Source of the DNA: Synechocystis sp. LKSZ1
GTDB lineage: Bacteria > Cyanobacteriota > Cyanobacteriia > Cyanobacteriales > Microcystaceae
Assembly (NCBI RefSeq): GCF_040436315.1
Contig: NZ_AP031572.1
Coordinates: 3,534,001-3,598,000 of the forward strand
DNA: 64,000 nucleotides
Direction: 5' to 3'
A program made the translations under genes and the position numbers. How positions within the stretch are numbered: the first letter of the stretch is position 1; each line of letters starts with the position of its first letter. The notes under the pieces were generated by a model. It saw only the letters and a program-made list of their open reading frames with translations. It was not told the DNA's origin and made no database searches. Below are positions 25,545-33,473 of this stretch, one piece after another.

Positions 25545-25808
25545 TTACAGAACACCAGCGCTGGCTAAACCGAGGATAACGCCGGCCCCTAGAACATGGC
25601 CAAAGCTAGCAGTTCCCAGAACCGCCCCCAGGCCAAAACCACCAAAGAGATTGGGAGAGGGCATAGCGGGGCCTTCACTGGGTTTTTGAATCGTGAATTT
25701 GCCAATGGCAATGGCAACGATATTGCAGGCGATCATCACAGCGGCCACTTTGGGGCTCCACTCAGCAGTGGTGGGGATAGTCGTAGCCAGTAATAGTAAA
25801 GAGGACAT
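25545..25808 (-). CDS. psaK: Photosystem I subunit PsaK
   Basis: The 87-residue protein has two membrane helices and the conserved block FGGFGLGAVLGTASFGHVLGAGVILGLA, with WSPKVAAVMIACNIVAIAIGK in the first helix, matching PsaK of other cyanobacteria. PsaK sits at the periphery of PSI and helps bind antenna chlorophyll and phycobilisomes. The start at 25808 has GGAG 7 nt upstream. The longer in-frame start at 25835 adds nine residues unlike the family. A strong terminator follows. The region upstream is AT-rich, with an inverted repeat AATCAA/TTGATT just before the ribosome-binding site. Confidence 0.95.
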   Translation of the reverse strand: MSSLLLLATTIPTTAEWSPKVAAVMIACNIVAIAIGKFTIQKPSEGPAMPSPNLFGGFGLGAVLGTASFGHVLGAGVILGLASAGVL

Positions 25809-25935
25809 GAGATTCTCCAGATAAAAAATAATCAAATTTTGACTTGATTAAATCAGCTATGGTAGGGCCGGGTTTCCCTTCTCCCCTCAATTCTTTGCAA
25901 GACTTAACAATTCTCCAGGGAATTCCTGAACGGAC

Positions 25936-26670
25936 ATGATAGAGTGGCCAGCGAAACCCTTGGTCAGCGTTCGTTACTTTATGCTGGGTATCCTTGTTTT
26001 TCTATTGGGTTTGGGACTCATTTTTGTCTTCCAGAATCGGCAACCGGTAGTTCTTACTTTTCTCGGGGCTAGTCCCAGCCAGGCCCTGTTTAGTTTACAG
26101 TTACCCCTTGGCCTCTGGGTGGTTCTCTTCATCGTCGCTGGGGTGCTAACTAGTCTACTAATCTCAGGATTGATCCGCATCAGCCAGCCGACTCCGGCCC
26201 CAGCGCCCCAACGGCCCCGTCGCACCCCTCCCCGTCGAGCGCCATCCCCTCCGCCCCCCGCCAGTCCACCCCCATCGGCTAATCCCGCTTGGCAATGGGA
26301 TAATCCCGTCCCGGAAGTTGACGATTGGATCGTAGAAGAATGGCCCCCGGAGCCAATGCCGCCTCGGCCAACCGAGATGCCACCTCCGGTTAAGCCAGCC
26401 CCGGAACCATCGGACTGGAAAGAAGACCGGCCTGAACCAATGGCCCCCCCAACCCCTCCCCCAGTGCAATTGCGGCAATTTGAGGCGTCTCAAACCCCCC
26501 AAAAAACAGAACGGCAGGGAACGATCTACTCCGTGACCTATCGAGATGCTCAAACGCCCCGGCCTCAGGATCGCTCAGGGGTTTATGATGCCAATTATCG
26601 GGTTTTAAATGCCCCTGCGACCCCGGATGAGCCGGCTAATGATACCGACAGTGACGAGGACTGGATTTAG
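25936..26670 (+). CDS. LapA-domain (DUF1049) membrane protein with long proline-rich tail
   Basis: Residues 12-80 form two membrane helices with FVFQNRQPVVLTFLG between them, the LapA/DUF1049 signature. LapA in other bacteria helps assemble lipopolysaccharide. The rest, about 160 residues, is strongly proline-rich (PAPAPQRPRRTPPRRAPSPPPP) and then acidic, ending DTDSDEDWI, with YSVTYRDAQ and GVYDANYRVLN as related short motifs. The long disordered cytoplasmic tail is unusual for LapA, which is normally about 100 residues. It ends 18 nt from the convergent repeat protein. Confidence 0.75.
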   Translation: MIEWPAKPLVSVRYFMLGILVFLLGLGLIFVFQNRQPVVLTFLGASPSQALFSLQLPLGLWVVLFIVAGVLTSLLISGLIRISQPTPAPAPQRPRRTPPRRAPSPPPPASPPPSANPAWQWDNPVPEVDDWIVEEWPPEPMPPRPTEMPPPVKPAPEPSDWKEDRPEPMAPPTPPPVQLRQFEASQTPQKTERQGTIYSVTYRDAQTPRPQDRSGVYDANYRVLNAPATPDEPANDTDSDEDWI

Positions 26671-26687
26671 CACCTCTGTTTTTTCTC

Positions 26688-27020
26688 CTATTTCAATTCT
26701 GGAAACAAGCCCAAATACTTGGCAAAGCCGACAACGGCGGCAACAACGACTCCCCCAATAACGCTACGGATGATAAATTCTAGATTTTCTAGTCGCTTGC
26801 TGACCCCAGAGACCTTTTCATCGAGGGCCTTGATGTCTCCAGAAACCTTTTCATCGAGGGCCTTGATGTCTCCAGAAACCTTTTCATTGAGGGCCTTGAT
26901 GTCTCCCTTTAATTCCACCTGCCCCAGTTTGAGGGTGGTTAAGTCTACCTCGATGCGGTCTAATCGTTGGTCGAGCTTCGAGAGAACATCTTTGAGTTCG
27001 GTTTCGATAATAGTGCCCAT
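26688..27020 (-). CDS. Small coiled-coil protein with 11-residue repeats and C-terminal membrane helix
   Basis: The 110-residue protein begins with a long amphipathic coiled coil (LSKLDQRLDRIEVDLTTLKLGQVELKGDIKAL). It contains three copies of an 11-residue unit (EKVSGDIKALD) encoded by 33-nt tandem repeats, and ends with one hydrophobic helix (IIRSVIGGVVVAAVVGFAKYLGLF) as a C-terminal anchor. This architecture resembles many small cyanobacterial proteins of the hemolysin-XhlA/tail-anchored type, but no function can be assigned. It is convergent with the LapA-like gene. Confidence 0.65.
   Translation of the reverse strand: MGTIIETELKDVLSKLDQRLDRIEVDLTTLKLGQVELKGDIKALNEKVSGDIKALDEKVSGDIKALDEKVSGVSKRLENLEFIIRSVIGGVVVAAVVGFAKYLGLFPELK
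26811..26909 (-). repeat. Three 33-bp in-frame tandem repeats
   Basis: Three 33-nt units start at about 26811, 26844 and 26877. The first two are nearly identical and the third has a single T change (attgag for atcgag) plus drift at its end. They encode the 11-residue coiled-coil unit. The 11-residue period preserves the hydrophobic pattern of a right-handed coiled coil, so copy-number changes would keep the frame and fold. Confidence 0.8.
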
Positions 27021-27133
27021 GGTTTAGAAGTCCTGTCAATCAATGATTAAGCCTTGCCGGAAAGGGGGAGTGACGGCCCTCGCTTGTTTATAGCTTAACT
27101 TGCTTCTTACTTCCTTCCCAATGCTCTTTTGCC

Positions 27134-28573
27134 CTACGGACAAGGGCCGGTCTGATAGGCCAAGGCCAAAATCTTATCCAGGGCCTGCCGTAATTCAGGC
27201 AGAGGTGTCCTCGCGTTATTGACGAGGATACTAAAAGTAAGGAGAGAGGCATCCTTTCTTGACAAATAGCCGGATAAACTAACGACTCCTCCCAGGGTGC
27301 CAGTCTTAGCAGTTAAATTACCAGCTAAATCGGTATTCAGAAAGCGAGACTTTAACGTTCCCGTTTGCCCCGCCACCGGCAAGGATTGCTTATAAACTGT
27401 GGCCCATGGGCTTGCTTGCAGATTCTGAAGGACTTGGGTCAGGAGTCGGGGCGAGGCCAAATTATGACGCGATAGGCCCGAACCATCCCGCAGGGAATAG
27501 TCAGAGGCCTTGATGTTCAATTGTTGGAGGGGTTGGGCCAAAAGATTCTGATCCTGAGGCCATAAGCGGGCCAACTGCTGACGCAACGTTTCGGCGTAGA
27601 GATTATTGCTCTCTTGGTTAGTCGTTTGAATAAGAGTGCTCAGGGGAGGAGAGGTGATCACCAAGATTAATTTCTGGGCCTCGGTGGTCGGAGAGGATTC
27701 AATCCGCTCAGCCTCGATCTGGATGCCCTGTTCCACCAAGATCTGATGCCAGGTAGCCAGGAAATAATCTCTCGGTTTAGGGATAGCGAGATAAGTTACA
27801 TCGGCCTCTGCTCTGGGGGCCAATTCGCCGCTAATGATCAATTGGCCCTGGCCATAAATGCCTTTTATTTCAGGAGGCCGGGAGGGATTTAGGGCCGTCC
27901 GACTACGATTAATGACTTGAAATTGTGCCCCGGCTAGGGGATCTGACCAACGAATATTTAGCGCTTCTCCCGGTTGGCCAGGCGTTAAGGTGAGGGCCAC
28001 TTGATTTTGGTTGAGAATAGCCCGATTGATGGGGGGGGCATAACCGTAGAGTAAATCATCCCATTCCCAGCTAGGGGGATGATCCTGGGTCGGATCGCTA
28101 CTATCTTCTAGGATTAACGTCTGGATACGGTTCACCCCCTTGGCCTTTAGGGATTCTGCGGTCGCTCTCAGTTGATCTTCGCTTAGACTAGGGTCTCCCT
28201 GGGCCACTAAACGGAGTTGACGCAGGACAGGGCCCTGTCCAGAAGCATAGATGGGAGTTTGAAATTGATAGTCTGGCCCTAGGGCCACCAGGGCGGCGGC
28301 CGTCGTTAGCAACTTGACGTTAGAGGCTGGAACAAAAAGCTGGTCTGCATTGCGGGCATAGAGTGGTTCTTGCTCATCACTGGCTTGAAGCAGGATACCC
28401 CAATGGGCCTGGGCCAATTCCGGTTGCTGGAGATGAGTATCCACCCGTTGCCGAAAGTCCGCTGGGCACAGGAGGGGAATCGCCCAACTTTTCGAGGCAC
28501 TCCCCACAATAGTCAGGGCCGAAACAACAAGGTAAAACCAGCGCAGCCCGGCCAGGGGCCGAGTCCCCCCCAT
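27134..28573 (-). CDS. dacB: D-alanyl-D-alanine carboxypeptidase/endopeptidase (PBP4 family, peptidase S13)
   Basis: A periplasmic penicillin-binding protein that trims or cleaves peptidoglycan cross-links. Active-site motifs in order are SNVK (SxxK) in FVPASNVKLLTTAAALVAL, SNN (SxN) in QESNNLYAETLRQQL and KTG in LTAKTGTLGGVVSLSGYL; the large insertion between the first two is characteristic of S13. The ATG at 28573 puts a normal signal peptide (LRWFYLVVSALTIVGSASKSWA) near the N-terminus. In-frame ATGs at 28660 and 28723 are alternatives. The last has AAGG 5 nt upstream but would touch the divergent start at 28722. Confidence 0.87.
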   Translation of the reverse strand: MGGTRPLAGLRWFYLVVSALTIVGSASKSWAIPLLCPADFRQRVDTHLQQPELAQAHWGILLQASDEQEPLYARNADQLFVPASNVKLLTTAAALVALGPDYQFQTPIYASGQGPVLRQLRLVAQGDPSLSEDQLRATAESLKAKGVNRIQTLILEDSSDPTQDHPPSWEWDDLLYGYAPPINRAILNQNQVALTLTPGQPGEALNIRWSDPLAGAQFQVINRSRTALNPSRPPEIKGIYGQGQLIISGELAPRAEADVTYLAIPKPRDYFLATWHQILVEQGIQIEAERIESSPTTEAQKLILVITSPPLSTLIQTTNQESNNLYAETLRQQLARLWPQDQNLLAQPLQQLNIKASDYSLRDGSGLSRHNLASPRLLTQVLQNLQASPWATVYKQSLPVAGQTGTLKSRFLNTDLAGNLTAKTGTLGGVVSLSGYLSRKDASLLTFSILVNNARTPLPELRQALDKILALAYQTGPCP

Positions 28574-28721
28574 GGCACCAGGAAAAAGACCGCTCAAGGA
28601 TCGTCCAGGGAAATCATTTGGCAACGAGACCAGGCGTTGGTACAGTTGTAGAGAAGCCATTGGCACAATTTTGGGCGATTTGATCAATAATGGCTTGGCA
28701 TTTGAAGGAGATAGCTTAATC

Positions 28722-29156
28722 ATGTTACCTTTTGGGGTCCCCCGGTCGGATAGTACGGTTCATCCCTGGCGTTCCCAGTTAGACTGTTTTGTCCAGGAAC
28801 ATAAGACGGCCTTAGCGGCCCTGGCCTGGGGCCTGCGCCAAGAGTGGCAAGACCCCCAGCAGTATTTAGGCCTGGATCTCCAGCCAACACCCCATTTTAT
28901 CTGCTGTCCCTACGATGCCCTCGAAACCCTCAACCAGCGGCTAGACCGCCAGATTCAGGAAATTCTGGGACTACTCCATGGCCATGATCCAGAAACCGAA
29001 GTGGCCATTGTCGCCATTGCCCAGGGCCAACTCAAACTCCTCTATTTTCAACCCGATCCCCAGCCGGCCCTGTGCTTTGAACAGCATAACCGTGACCTAG
29101 ATGCCTTAATTGTTCAATTAGAAACGACCCTCAGCCGTCTAATTACCCTAAGCTAA
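28722..29156 (+). CDS. Conserved cyanobacterial-type hypothetical protein
   Basis: The 144-residue soluble protein has a WGLRQEW segment, a CPYDALETLNQRLDRQIQEILG helix and a TEVAIVAIAQGQLKLLYFQP beta segment. No known domain is recognised. The ATG at 28722 has GAAGGAG about 11 nt upstream. A longer frame to 28572 exists but would lie inside the opposite dacB gene. It is divergent from dacB and followed after 22 nt by the DUF2288 gene, so these two small genes probably form an operon. Confidence 0.65.
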   Translation: MLPFGVPRSDSTVHPWRSQLDCFVQEHKTALAALAWGLRQEWQDPQQYLGLDLQPTPHFICCPYDALETLNQRLDRQIQEILGLLHGHDPETEVAIVAIAQGQLKLLYFQPDPQPALCFEQHNRDLDALIVQLETTLSRLITLS

Positions 29157-29178
29157 CGCCTATCCCTCTGAGAATTCC

Positions 29179-29463
29179 ATGACAGATATCCAAACCCAAC
29201 TCCGCGACGAATTAGCCCCCATGGACTGGGAAACGATTATTCCCCACGTCAAGCGAGATGCCGTTATTATCGTTGATCCCAGTCTTGACCTGATTGAAGT
29301 TGCCACGGCCATCGCGGAAGACCAAGTGGCTCCTGTGCAAAATTGGATTCAAGCCGGCCTGTTGCATAAACCCTCAACCGCAGACCTCAGTGACTGGAAT
29401 CACGACCTAAAAAAGGAATTCCAAACCCTGATCGTCCAGCCCTTTGTGCTGATCCAAGACTAG
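29179..29463 (+). CDS. DUF2288 family protein
   Basis: The 94-residue acidic soluble protein has the DUF2288 pattern: LAPMDWETIIPHVKRDAVIIVDPSLDLIEVATAIAEDQVAPVQNWIQAGLL and a final WNHDLKKEFQTLIVQPFVLIQ. The family is short, of unknown function, and occurs in cyanobacteria and proteobacteria. It follows the preceding unknown gene closely. Its stop codon overlaps the stop of the convergent binding-protein gene by 4 nt. Confidence 0.78.
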   Translation: MTDIQTQLRDELAPMDWETIIPHVKRDAVIIVDPSLDLIEVATAIAEDQVAPVQNWIQAGLLHKPSTADLSDWNHDLKKEFQTLIVQPFVLIQD

Positions 29464-30755
29464 ACATTGGCCTCGTTCCAGGCCTGGGCCGCATCCTGGA
29501 GGGCCTGGTCTACGGATTTCTGTTTGAGCATCGCCGCCCCTAGATTTTCGTAGATTGCCTTTTGCAGAAGGTTGAGATTTTTCATCGGCGGAATCAGTAC
29601 CGTTGCTGTTTTTAGTTGACGGGCGCTGACTTGGCGGGCCTGGGCCAGAGTCGAACGATCACCATCCTTTTCTAGGTCTTGGATGTATTGTTCGACCGCT
29701 TTGATGTTGGAGGGGAGAACATTGCCTTCCTTGGCAAAGACCAGTTGATTTTCGGCATTGGTGACAAATTGAGCAAACTGAACCGCCGCCTCCTGATTTT
29801 TACTATTGCGAGGAATCACCAGATTCATCACCGCCACATTGGTTTGTTGGGTCTGCCCGGTGATTTGAGGGGCCGCGGCCGAAACCTTGGCGATACTGGG
29901 GGCATTGGTTTCGATGCTGGCGAGAAATTCTGCTCCTGAGGCCAGGACTGCGGTAGAACCAGCCTGATAAAGCTCAACGGCGTAGCGATGGCCCTGGGTC
30001 AATACTTCGGGGGGCAGAAGGCCCTGTTGATAGAGATCCACCCAATACTGAAATGCGGCTTTCCCCGCCGGACTGTTGAAGGCTGCTTTCCCTTGGTCAT
30101 CGACCAATTTCACGCCCATTTGTACCAGGCTTTCGAGTACTTCGGCAGAGTCGGAGGGGGAAAAGGTAATAAAAAAGGCGTACTTGCCGGTTTTGTCTTT
30201 AATGGCCCGGGCTACTTTGGCTAGTTCTGCGTAGGTAGCAGGGGGATTTTTCAGGCCCGCCTTCTGGAAAAGGTCTTGGTTATAAATAGTGATGCGGGTG
30301 GTCAGATACCAAGGTAGGCCAAAGGTCGTATCGTCCAACGTATTAGCCTGCCAGATATTGGGCAGGTACTGGGCCTTGACCTCCGGTGAAAGGACTTCGT
30401 TAAAATTGAGCCAGGCCTTTTTAGCCGCCAACTGCGATGCAAACTTAGGATTTAGGTTAACCACATCGGGAGCTGTGTTCGCAGATACCGCCGTCAGGAT
30501 TTTGCTTTCCATAGCTTCCCAGGGCACATCGATCCACTTCACCTCTTTACCCCCCTGGTCTTGACTAAAGCGGCTAATCAGTTGAGTAAAGTAGGGCGTG
30601 TATTTGGGTTGGAGTTGCATCGTCCAAAATTCCACCGGCTGGCCCCCTGGCCCGGAAGCAGTGGGAGCTGAGCCCTGACAACCGATGAGCAAGCTGACCA
30701 TTAGGCCTAAGAATCCCCAGAGCAGGCCCTTGCGCCAGAATTTTGGTATCCGCAT
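29460..30755 (-). CDS. Extracellular sugar-binding lipoprotein of an ABC transporter
   Basis: The 431-residue protein belongs to the family-1 solute-binding proteins (MalE/UgpB type). A signal peptide ends in a lipobox (LLIGCQG), so it is probably anchored to the outer face of the inner membrane. VEFWTMQLQPKYTPYFTQLISRFSQDQGGKEVKWIDVPWEAMESKILTAV and TFGLPWYLTTRITIYNQDLFQKAGL are typical. The ligand is probably a sugar or sugar derivative, but cannot be named. No permease or ATPase genes lie next to it, a common cyanobacterial arrangement. The 140-nt upstream gap leads to the tRNA-Pro gene. Confidence 0.86.
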   Translation of the reverse strand: MRIPKFWRKGLLWGFLGLMVSLLIGCQGSAPTASGPGGQPVEFWTMQLQPKYTPYFTQLISRFSQDQGGKEVKWIDVPWEAMESKILTAVSANTAPDVVNLNPKFASQLAAKKAWLNFNEVLSPEVKAQYLPNIWQANTLDDTTFGLPWYLTTRITIYNQDLFQKAGLKNPPATYAELAKVARAIKDKTGKYAFFITFSPSDSAEVLESLVQMGVKLVDDQGKAAFNSPAGKAAFQYWVDLYQQGLLPPEVLTQGHRYAVELYQAGSTAVLASGAEFLASIETNAPSIAKVSAAAPQITGQTQQTNVAVMNLVIPRNSKNQEAAVQFAQFVTNAENQLVFAKEGNVLPSNIKAVEQYIQDLEKDGDRSTLAQARQVSARQLKTATVLIPPMKNLNLLQKAIYENLGAAMLKQKSVDQALQDAAQAWNEANV

Positions 30756-30848
30756 GATGATTTCCCGTAAATCTCCTTGAAATTATAGGGGGAAGCGGCT
30801 CCCTTCCTGCGGTGCTTCCATGTTCCCCAATAAATTTCCGCTGGGGGC

Positions 30849-30878
30849 TTGCAAAGCTTAGGAAGGATAGTGTATGTT
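30849..30878 (+). promoter_or_regulatory. Possible tRNA-Pro promoter
   Basis: TTGCAA (30849-30854) and TATGTT (30873-30878) are 18 nt apart, ending 15 nt before the tRNA 5' end. The spacing is good but the -10 box is a weak match. Confidence 0.4.
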
Positions 30879-30893
30879 GGTTAATTGTGACAT

Positions 30894-30967
30894 CGGGGCG
30901 TAGCGCAGCTTGGTAGCGCACTACTTTGGGGTAGTAGGGGTCGTGGGTTCAAATCCCGCCGCTCCGA
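30894..30967 (+). tRNA. tRNA-Pro(GGG)
   Basis: The acceptor stem is CGGGGCG/CGCTCCG with discriminator A. The D stem is GCGC/GCGC around AGCTTGGTA. The anticodon stem is CTACT/AGTAG with loop TTGGGGT, giving anticodon GGG at 30928-30930. The T arm is GTGGG-TTCAAAT-CCCGC. All arms pair and the invariant loop bases are present. CCA is not encoded. It would read CCC (and CCU) proline codons. A decayed copy lies at 8761-8834 in the same orientation, and an AT-rich region starts just after this gene. Confidence 0.96.
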
Positions 30968-31343
30968 TTGTAAACAATTAAATAATTTAGCCTTCCTAAG
31001 GTAAAAACTTTATTAGACAATGAGTTGCTTTGATGTTGTGATAACGACTGATGCCGCTCATTTTTTTATACAAATTTACTGTTGGCGCGACGAGAATATA
31101 CGTTGTATTTGGGAAGCTTAAAAAAACTTTTAGTGTTGTAGTGTCTACAAGTGTGGGCATTGCTGGATTGCGAGACAAAACAAATGGTTGGCAGATTATT
31201 ACACCCACATCTATGTCTCTGCCAGCACCCACATTTTACAAAACTTATTATCTTATCCCTACAATATCACTATCATTGTTGAGTAGAGTATAGGGCAAAA
31301 ATGTTATTTCGTTAATGTCTTCACAGAAGTAGAAGGGGGGATT
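30968..31343. other. 376-bp AT-rich intergenic region after tRNA-Pro
   Basis: No supported gene is seen. The first bases (GATTGTAAACAATT) repeat those after the tRNA relic at 8832 and form a small ATTGT/ACAAT hairpin. Short open frames on both strands lack ribosome-binding sites and recognisable products. The right end provides AAGGGGGG at 31333-31340, the ribosome-binding site for the next gene. The region has no GGCC, unlike the host background. Confidence 0.5.
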
Positions 31344-32216
31344 ATGAAAGAAAAAAATCCTGTTATCGAAGATCTTAAGAAAGCATGTTATTGCGAAATA
31401 ATACCCCACATTGAGGAATGGAGTAAAACCCCAGCAGATACATCAAGTGACTTTGATAAGTGCATATATTTAATGGACTCAAATCACTACAGACGATTTG
31501 CAGAAAATGCTTGTCGATCATGTAGTAATGTAACTTTTGGGGTTTTAAGTTGGATATATAAAAATACTGCTAATGAAACATCCCTAGCTAATTCTCTCCA
31601 GGAGTATCAACTAAACAATTTAGATTTAGCAGAAATACGTAACCATTTATATAGTTGCACCAAATCATTTTTTCCTGTTTTGCAAAACTACGAACGCTTG
31701 ATGGCAAATTATAAATGTAAATTGCAAGACGCAGGTAAAAGAAGCGAAAATCATGGTGCAGGATGGGGATTATTGGGGGCAGCTATTGGAGGGGCTTTAT
31801 TGGGGCCTCTAGGCGCTATGCTTGGTGGCTATGGAGGTGGGTATGTTGGAGCGGATATAATTTATAAAGAAATCCGACAAGACTGGAGCGCTATTCTTAA
31901 TACTTTTCGTTCTATGATAGATGAGTATGATAATTTTGCGAATAAGATAATAAACGAATCATATCAAGTTATGCTTAACTATCAAGATATCTTGGAGGAA
32001 GGAGTGAAGCAAATCAAGGAAAAAAGAAGAACTGTATCGCAATTCAATATAGAAGATGTGCCTAAAGATGAGCCTTTATTTTTAGATATTAGTAATGTAA
32101 ACTCAAATGCTTCTCAAGTTCAATCTAATGGACAATATAAAATGTGTCCTATGTGCGCGGAATATGTAAGACTTTCAGCAAGAATATGCCGATTTTGTCG
32201 GCATGAATTCTCATGA
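31344..32216 (+). CDS. Unknown AT-rich protein with glycine-zipper hydrophobic segment and C-terminal zinc ribbon
   Basis: The 290-residue protein is not recognised. Residues 1-130 are mostly helical with many cysteines. Residues about 140-175 are a glycine-rich hydrophobic hairpin (GWGLLGAAIGGALLGPLGAMLGGYGGGYVGAD) resembling glycine-zipper membrane-inserting segments. A helical region with DEYDNFANKIINESYQVMLNYQDILEEG follows. The end is a short zinc ribbon with two CxxC pairs (CPMC and CRFC). The base use is clearly AT-rich and nearly free of GGCC, and the gene lies directly after a tRNA, suggesting transfer. AAGGGGGG 3-5 nt before the ATG supports expression. A role in membrane stress or conflict is speculation. 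Confidence 0.72.
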   Translation: MKEKNPVIEDLKKACYCEIIPHIEEWSKTPADTSSDFDKCIYLMDSNHYRRFAENACRSCSNVTFGVLSWIYKNTANETSLANSLQEYQLNNLDLAEIRNHLYSCTKSFFPVLQNYERLMANYKCKLQDAGKRSENHGAGWGLLGAAIGGALLGPLGAMLGGYGGGYVGADIIYKEIRQDWSAILNTFRSMIDEYDNFANKIINESYQVMLNYQDILEEGVKQIKEKRRTVSQFNIEDVPKDEPLFLDISNVNSNASQVQSNGQYKMCPMCAEYVRLSARICRFCRHEFS

Positions 32217-32260
32217 AAATAATGGCGAGAATGATAGGTGATTTATGAAATTCGCCTGGT

Positions 32261-32363
32261 ATAGCGGTTTTCATTGAAATGAGGCCTACCCAAGGAGTTT
32301 AATTTTTTGATATTGGGCTGAGCGTAGTCGAAGCCCGTACTTCACTTTTGCGCAAACCGCTAT
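32261..32363. mobile_element. 103-bp MITE-like element with perfect 10-bp terminal inverted repeats
   Basis: ATAGCGGTTT at 32261-32270 and AAACCGCTAT at 32354-32363 are perfect inverted repeats, and both sides continue with partly similar sequence. The interior contains a 22-nt palindrome at 32315-32336 (GGGCT...AGCCC) closely matching the repeat after asnS at 20946. There is no coding capacity, so it would need a transposase elsewhere. A TA flank may be the target site but no longer duplication is seen. The remaining gap (32217-32260 and 32364-32540) is AT-rich, with nothing else recognised. Confidence 0.6.
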
Positions 32364-32540
32364 GATTTTATTTTTTTTATTTTTTATAAAGTGTTTATGA
32401 CCATTGCTTTTGATGCTCTTTATTTACTTTGTCCTGGATTTCTACTGAGTCTAATAAAACCCTAGATACTTATACAAAGTATATTGTATACTCAGGGAAA
32501 ATTTCGAGTCATACCTAACGCTGAAAAGCAAGGCGGCGGC

Positions 32541-33473
32541 TTACGGTGAACCGGGGCTCGGAACGGCTGTGGTCTCTGGACTAGGGGCCGACTGGGCCTG
32601 GAGTTTCAGGGCCTCGGTGGCATTAAGTCCTTCTCCTTGGCTACCAAAATACCAGAGGGCCGCGGTGGCCTCGGCCTGGGTGACAGCTTTTTTGGGTTGG
32701 AAGAGGGTCGTAAAGCCCAACATGCGTCGTAAGTTCGCCTGTTCACCATTTTGATAGTCACCGTAGAGGGCCCGCCAGACCTTGGGATCAATTTTGGCTG
32801 CATCTTGGAAACCCCAGGTTTCTTTGATATTGTCCAGGCTGGCATTGGGTAGACTCCGCCGCTGGTCGAGGGGAACCTTCCAGAGGATGAGGTCTTCTCG
32901 GGTCAGGGGAGCATTGGGACGGAAGAGTGTTGCACTTGGGTCGTTGGTCAAACTAGAGGGAATCAGGCCCGCTTCGGCCAGGCCTTGGATAATAGTAAAA
33001 TCGGGATCAGCCTGAGGAACATCAGTAAATACTGGGGCTGCATTGGCCTGGGCCGGCCGAATTTGTTTACTGGAAACGTTGAGAAAAAAGCGATTATTAG
33101 CCAAGAACAGCCAACGGGCGAAGTCCCGACGACGAACCGGGCTATTGGCCTGAAAATTGGGAGCGGATTGCTCTGTCACAATGTCGAGGGCCTGGAGATC
33201 TTGGATGTAGCGTTGAAAGGATTCCGGCAGGCCGGTTAGGTCTACTTGGCCCGCAGGAGAAGGGCTTGGAAAAGGGACGGGTGAGGCTCCAGTGGACGGC
33301 AAGGGACTGGAAATAGGAGAGGGACTCGGTGAGACCGTGAGAGAGGGCGTCGGGGTTCCCCCCAAGCTAGGATTAGCGGCTAAGCGATTTTGCAGGTTGT
33401 CAGCTCCTCGACAACTACTCAGGAGGCTAGCACTGCCGATTAGCAACAGGCCAAAACGAGACAGTTTAATCAT
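32541..33473 (-). CDS. SLH-domain lipoprotein
   Basis: The chosen start gives about 310 residues beginning MIKLSRFGLLLIGSASLLSSC, a lipoprotein signal with C21 as the lipidated residue. A Ser/Pro-rich linker (PTPSLTVSPSPSPISSPLPSTGASP) follows, then S-layer-homology-like modules: FQANSPVRRRDFARWLFLANN, VFTDVPQADPDFTIIQGLAEAGLIPSS and LFRPNAPLTREDLILWKV. SLH modules bind cell-wall polysaccharide. Its ATG overlaps the stop of the upstream oxidoreductase gene (ATGA), so translation is probably coupled. An earlier in-frame ATG at 33521 would lie within that gene. Confidence 0.8.
   Translation of the reverse strand: MIKLSRFGLLLIGSASLLSSCRGADNLQNRLAANPSLGGTPTPSLTVSPSPSPISSPLPSTGASPVPFPSPSPAGQVDLTGLPESFQRYIQDLQALDIVTEQSAPNFQANSPVRRRDFARWLFLANNRFFLNVSSKQIRPAQANAAPVFTDVPQADPDFTIIQGLAEAGLIPSSLTNDPSATLFRPNAPLTREDLILWKVPLDQRRSLPNASLDNIKETWGFQDAAKIDPKVWRALYGDYQNGEQANLRRMLGFTTLFQPKKAVTQAEATAALWYFGSQGEGLNATEALKLQAQSAPSPETTAVPSPGSP

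Noticed and set aside
26164-26553. Open frame opposite the LapA-like gene
   Set aside because: It is the complement of the proline-rich tail (Trp/Arg/Gly-rich) and has no support.
8761-30967. A 22-kb genomic island bounded by the two tRNA-Pro sequences
   Set aside because: The interior contains core genes (psbA, asnS, ilvA, cph1, psaK) with host composition, so it is not an island.
31020-31121. 33-codon open frame after the tRNA-Pro gene
   Set aside because: No ribosome-binding site, no recognisable product, and the region is AT-rich with other equally short frames.
30996-31293. Overlapping frames of about 80 codons on both strands
   Set aside because: They have no start signal and no recognisable motif, and the two frames conflict with each other.
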